Part shown: in pieces, positions 36,198 to 38,757 of the stretch
Layout: every line of letters starts with the position of its first letter
Numbering within the stretch: the first letter of the stretch is position 1
NCBI GenBank assembly: GCA_041650475.1
Contig: JBAZLD010000013.1
Coordinates: forward strand, 1-38,757
Direction: 5' to 3'
Length of the DNA stretch: 38,757 bases
DNA from: JAIPGX01 sp041650475
Lineage (GTDB): Bacteria > Babelota > Babeliae > Babelales > UASB340
Position numbers and translations under genes: made by a program
The notes under the pieces: model-generated
Told to the model about the DNA's origin: nothing
The model's input: only the letters and a program-made list of their open reading frames with translations
The model's database searches: none

Positions 36198-37700
36198 TTA
36201 AATACTCTTCAGGTCTTGTACATAGGTTTTATAAAGTTTTTTACACGTATCGTATGCAATTTTTCCTGTAATAATATAAACTGGTAAATTAAATACTAAA
36301 TTTGCAGCGAGTTCTCTTATAAAGAATGCACTATTTTTGTTTTTAACCCATGTTCTGAATGAAAAATTATAAGATTCAAGAATAAAATTTCTAAATTTTT
36401 CTTTTATTATATTAAATTCTTCAGGTTTAATTTTGCCATTTTTAAATAAATCTTTTGCGCCTTTGTATTCTTTTATCAAATCACAAAAATCATTAAAATT
36501 ATTTAAAATATGATCAATTAAAGTTTTTTGATATAAATTTGTGTGAAGACATTTTACTGAAGAAGTTAAAATTATAAGTTCTTTCAAAATTAAAATTGAA
36601 TAAAAATCTGTGTAGGCAATCATCCATTTCTTATCATTTTCTTTTGATGTTAAATGCATTTTCGCTATAAATTTACAAAGATCATTAAACCAGTAAAAGC
36701 CACTAGAAAGATTTGTTAACAATGTTCTTGATGGCCAAAAATATAAATTAAAAAAGTCAAACATTGGGATGGGTTTTGTTTTTAATCCCTGATAAGCTCC
36801 CCAAAATGTTGCAGGAATTGTTATTAATGATGGAAAAAGATTTTTAAACATTTGTTGTGATACTTTTTCTAAATATTTTTGGCTATCTTTTTTATCAGAA
36901 AAAGATTTTCTTATAGCATATTTAATAGTGTTATAAGATGGTTCAAGCAAAAACTTATTTTTTGTAAATCTTAATAATTCAAAAAGAACGCAATAAGAAA
37001 CTATTTGTTTGAATGCCTCTGATTTTAAAAGTGTTAAATAGGGTAAATTACAATTTTTTTTAATAAAATCTGTTACTTTTAGTTTGCCAGAACTAGTTAA
37101 AATTTTTTCGTCTTGATCAAAAGATTCTTCATCTTGAACAATTTCTTCTAATAAATTATTTAAACTATCTAAATTTTTATCAAACTTTTCTCTAAAAAAA
37201 TTTGTGCTGCATTCTTTTGAATTTTTATAAAGAAATCGATCTAAAAGTAAGTCTAGTGTCCAAAAAGCACCTTTAAATAAATCACCGACATATAAACCAG
37301 CTTTGACTATGCGTAAATCTTTTTCATCCAAAATTTGGCCATCTTCATATTTTTTTTCATGATTATTAAATTGCCATATTGGAAAAGAAAAAATTTCTTT
37401 GTTATAAAGATTAAATAATTTTTCTTCACGAATTTCTTTTGAAAATAAAATTTTAAAAACATAATCAGAATCATATTTTTCTTGTACAGACTTTATATAA
37501 TTTTGATCATATTTTTTTTCATATTTTTCTTGAAGTTGTCTTACGTATTCGTCATTGTATTTTTCTTGAATTTTTTTGATTCGTTCTTCTTGTGATAATT
37601 TGTTGTCTGCAGATTTTAAAAACGAATTGGTTAAAAAAGAAAATATAATGAGACAAAAAAAGGGCATAAAGCCCTTTGATCTAGATTTTATAAAAATCAT
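36198..37700 (-). CDS. Exported/membrane protein of unknown function in operon with the ATAD3-like gene
   Basis: I do not recognise this 500-residue protein. A signal peptide (about 10-30) is followed by three short repeats with the core (I/L/V)QEKY...Y (KIQEKYNDEYVRQ, LQEKYEKKYDQNYIKS, VQEKYDSDYVFK), probably a coiled coil. The body is helical, rich in Lys and aromatic residues. Hydrophobic stretches lie around ITIPATFWGAYQG (about 305) and LAANLVFNLPVYIITGKIAY (about 462-485). The latter is a likely C-terminal membrane anchor. Its equal length to the ATAD3-like product is coincidental. The tight spacing suggests it is a substrate, adaptor or membrane partner of that ATPase. Confidence 0.65.
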   Translation of the reverse strand: MIFIKSRSKGFMPFFCLIIFSFLTNSFLKSADNKLSQEERIKKIQEKYNDEYVRQLQEKYEKKYDQNYIKSVQEKYDSDYVFKILFSKEIREEKLFNLYNKEIFSFPIWQFNNHEKKYEDGQILDEKDLRIVKAGLYVGDLFKGAFWTLDLLLDRFLYKNSKECSTNFFREKFDKNLDSLNNLLEEIVQDEESFDQDEKILTSSGKLKVTDFIKKNCNLPYLTLLKSEAFKQIVSYCVLFELLRFTKNKFLLEPSYNTIKYAIRKSFSDKKDSQKYLEKVSQQMFKNLFPSLITIPATFWGAYQGLKTKPIPMFDFFNLYFWPSRTLLTNLSSGFYWFNDLCKFIAKMHLTSKENDKKWMIAYTDFYSILILKELIILTSSVKCLHTNLYQKTLIDHILNNFNDFCDLIKEYKGAKDLFKNGKIKPEEFNIIKEKFRNFILESYNFSFRTWVKNKNSAFFIRELAANLVFNLPVYIITGKIAYDTCKKLYKTYVQDLKSI

Positions 37701-37954
37701 AAAAACCCAAACAAACCCTAAACAAAATTAATAACTTGTAAAATTAGTATTTTATAGGATTTTTGTTGATTGTCAATTAAATGAAAAGTAGAAAATGTCA
37801 TATTTAATTTATTTTTTTAAAAAATAATTACTGATTGTAGAAATTGAATTTATTTTTTTAAAAAATCGGCAGTTAAGAAATGTCTGTATTTTAAAACGTA
37901 AATAATTGCTTAATTAACGCGAACTCGACAAATTGATTCAATTAATAAAATAAT

Positions 37955-38158
37955 ATGCGCGGGGCACCAGTTTTAAAAATAAAACTTCGCCCAGCACTAA
38001 CTCATGATGGCCGGCCCTGCCGGCATAATTTTATTAAATTTAAATTTTAAAACATAATTATAAAATAATATTTGATGTTTTAAAATTTAATTACTTTGCC
38101 TGCAATGCAGGCCAACTTATGGTAGCGCTGGGCGAAGCAACGCTGGTGCCCCGCGCAT
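37955..38158. repeat. Large nested palindromic (cruciform-capable) element
   Basis: Three nested perfect arm pairs occur. They are 37955-37970 with 38143-38158 (16 bp, GC-rich, GCGCGGGGCACCAG core), 37985-37995 with 38127-38137 (11 bp, CTTCGCCCAGC), and 38042-38055 with 38075-38088 (14 bp, AT-rich). Two local hairpins sit inside: GCCGGC-CCT-GCCGGC (38010-38024) and GCCTGC-AAT-GCAGGC (38098-38112). The whole 204-bp element fills most of the 499-bp gap downstream of the fusion gene and upstream of the 37700 start. GC content is far above the surroundings. It may be a mobile palindromic repeat that also ends the fusion gene's transcript. The rest of the gap (37701-37954) shows nothing but AT-rich sequence. 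Confidence 0.85.
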
Positions 38159-38199
38159 TAAAATTTAATTTTTAATTATCGAACTGGCGTTAATTAATT

Positions 38200-38757
38200 T
38201 TAAAAATTTTGTTCTATTAATTTTTTAAAATAATTATAATCTTTTGCGCCAGTGAATTTTTCTATTTCTTTTCCATTTTTTATAAAAATAAAAGTTGGAA
38301 CGCCAAAAATATTATTTTTTCTAGCTAGCATTCCATTATTATCAACATTTACTTTTATGAATTGTATTTTATCTTTATAATTTTGTGCCAATTTTTCAAT
38401 GATAGGCAACATTTGTTTGCATGGCATGCACCATGTTGCATAAAAATCTGCAATAACAAAAGATTTGCTTTTTATTATTTGATTAAATTCTTTTTCACTT
38501 TTTATTTCATAAACTAGCTTGTCCCGCCATAGCTCCTTGGGAGCGTCGGCGGATATTGGTTTTTGATTAGAAATTTGTTTTTCTGAATATCCAATTTTTT
38601 TTAAAAAATTTATAGCTTGCAATGCAGCTTTGCAACCATTGCCTGCAGCCAAAATTGCTTGTTTAAATTCAGGATCTGCTACGTCACCAACGGCATAAAT
38701 GCCAGGCTTTGAAGTTTCCTGATTATTTTTTAAAACTATATAATTTTGTGAATCTAA
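38200..38757 (-). CDS. Thioredoxin reductase-thioredoxin fusion, 5' part cut by window edge
   Basis: The minus-strand frame is open from the window edge. It begins with the C-terminal end of a thioredoxin reductase (TSKPGIYAVGDVADPEFKQA, then ILAAGNGCKAALQAINFL). After a linker of about 25 residues it runs into a complete thioredoxin domain: FVIADFYATWCMPCKQMLPI with the active-site WCMPC (WCGPC in most), then KVNVDNN and IFGVPTFIFIKNG with the cis-Pro. It is a single-chain NADPH-thioredoxin system such as that described in Mycobacterium leprae. The GC-rich linker part SADAPKELWRDKL is encoded by a palindromic element also found intergenically. The stand-alone trxB upstream makes this the second reductase in 5 kb. 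Confidence 0.9.
   Translation of the reverse strand, partial: LDSQNYIVLKNNQETSKPGIYAVGDVADPEFKQAILAAGNGCKAALQAINFLKKIGYSEKQISNQKPISADAPKELWRDKLVYEIKSEKEFNQIIKSKSFVIADFYATWCMPCKQMLPIIEKLAQNYKDKIQFIKVNVDNNGMLARKNNIFGVPTFIFIKNGKEIEKFTGAKDYNYFKKLIEQNF
38519..38554 (-). repeat. GC-rich palindromic element inserted in frame in the TrxR-Trx linker
   Basis: The coding strand reads TCCGCCGACGCTCC, CAA, GGAGCTATGGCGGGAC, an imperfect palindrome. It aligns with the intergenic element at 20869-20903 in the same orientation. It encodes part of SADAPKELWRDKL between the reductase and thioredoxin domains without breaking the frame, like the protein-coding palindromic elements known from Rickettsia. Confidence 0.65.

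Overview
This AT-rich, gene-dense window (about 70% or more A+T by eye) comes from a diderm bacterium using the standard bacterial code: TAA, TAG and TGA all end intact genes. It carries outer-membrane biogenesis genes (a BamD-like lipoprotein and TamB), a PilB/GspE ATPase with a pseudopilin, and many secreted proteins with eukaryote-like domains. These include tandem cPLA2-type phospholipases, an ATAD3-like AAA+ ATPase and an exported GNAT. Together with the low GC and short intergenic gaps, this fits a protist-associated lineage such as Dependentiae (TM6/Babeliae). That placement is an inference; no rRNA is present to confirm it.

Layout. 1-2.0 kb: the end of a phosphoribosyltransferase gene on the minus strand, then a secreted pentapeptide-repeat protein in frame with a complete uracil phosphoribosyltransferase. 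2.0-3.9 kb: a minus-strand operon (BamD-like, YraN, a small membrane protein, a VIT/CCC1-like protein). 4.0-9.0 kb: pilB/gspE, a pseudopilin and tamB. 8.9-14.7 kb: a secreted-hydrolase island with a coiled-coil protein, a PLD-like enzyme, two cPLA2-like enzymes (the first ending in a CaaX-like CCIS) and a nucleoside hydrolase. 15.0-18.0 kb: an AAA_14/DUF4143 ATPase, then a decayed mosaic of duplicated rluD, DUF1016 and small-gene fragments around one intact secreted Cys-rich protein. 18.0-20.4 kb: rluD and mgtE. 20.6-21.2 kb: tRNA-Lys, tRNA-Glu, GC-rich palindromic repeats and a frameshifted GIY-YIG gene. 21.4-25.2 kb: a DUF2975/XRE pair, an S9 peptidase, a small membrane protein and a NUDIX hydrolase. 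25.3-32.8 kb: mostly exported proteins of unknown role, an exported GNAT, a HigBA pair with a broken toxin, an orphan MazE, a membrane-anchored AAA+ and an M50-like metalloprotease. 33.0-34.5 kb: tmRNA, more palindromic repeats and trxB. 34.6-37.7 kb: the ATAD3-like gene and its 500-residue partner. 37.7-38.8 kb: a large nested palindrome and the 3' part of a thioredoxin reductase-thioredoxin fusion that itself contains a palindromic element.

Two themes stand out. The first is a concentration of exported proteins (about 15 with an N-terminal signal or anchor), several with domains typical of eukaryotes, suggesting action on a host membrane or in the envelope. The second is a set of GC-rich palindromic repeats that sit at the exact CCA ends of tRNA-Glu and tmRNA, in intergenic space, and in frame inside a coding gene. 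The hairpin tips of these repeats differ in sequence but stay self-complementary.
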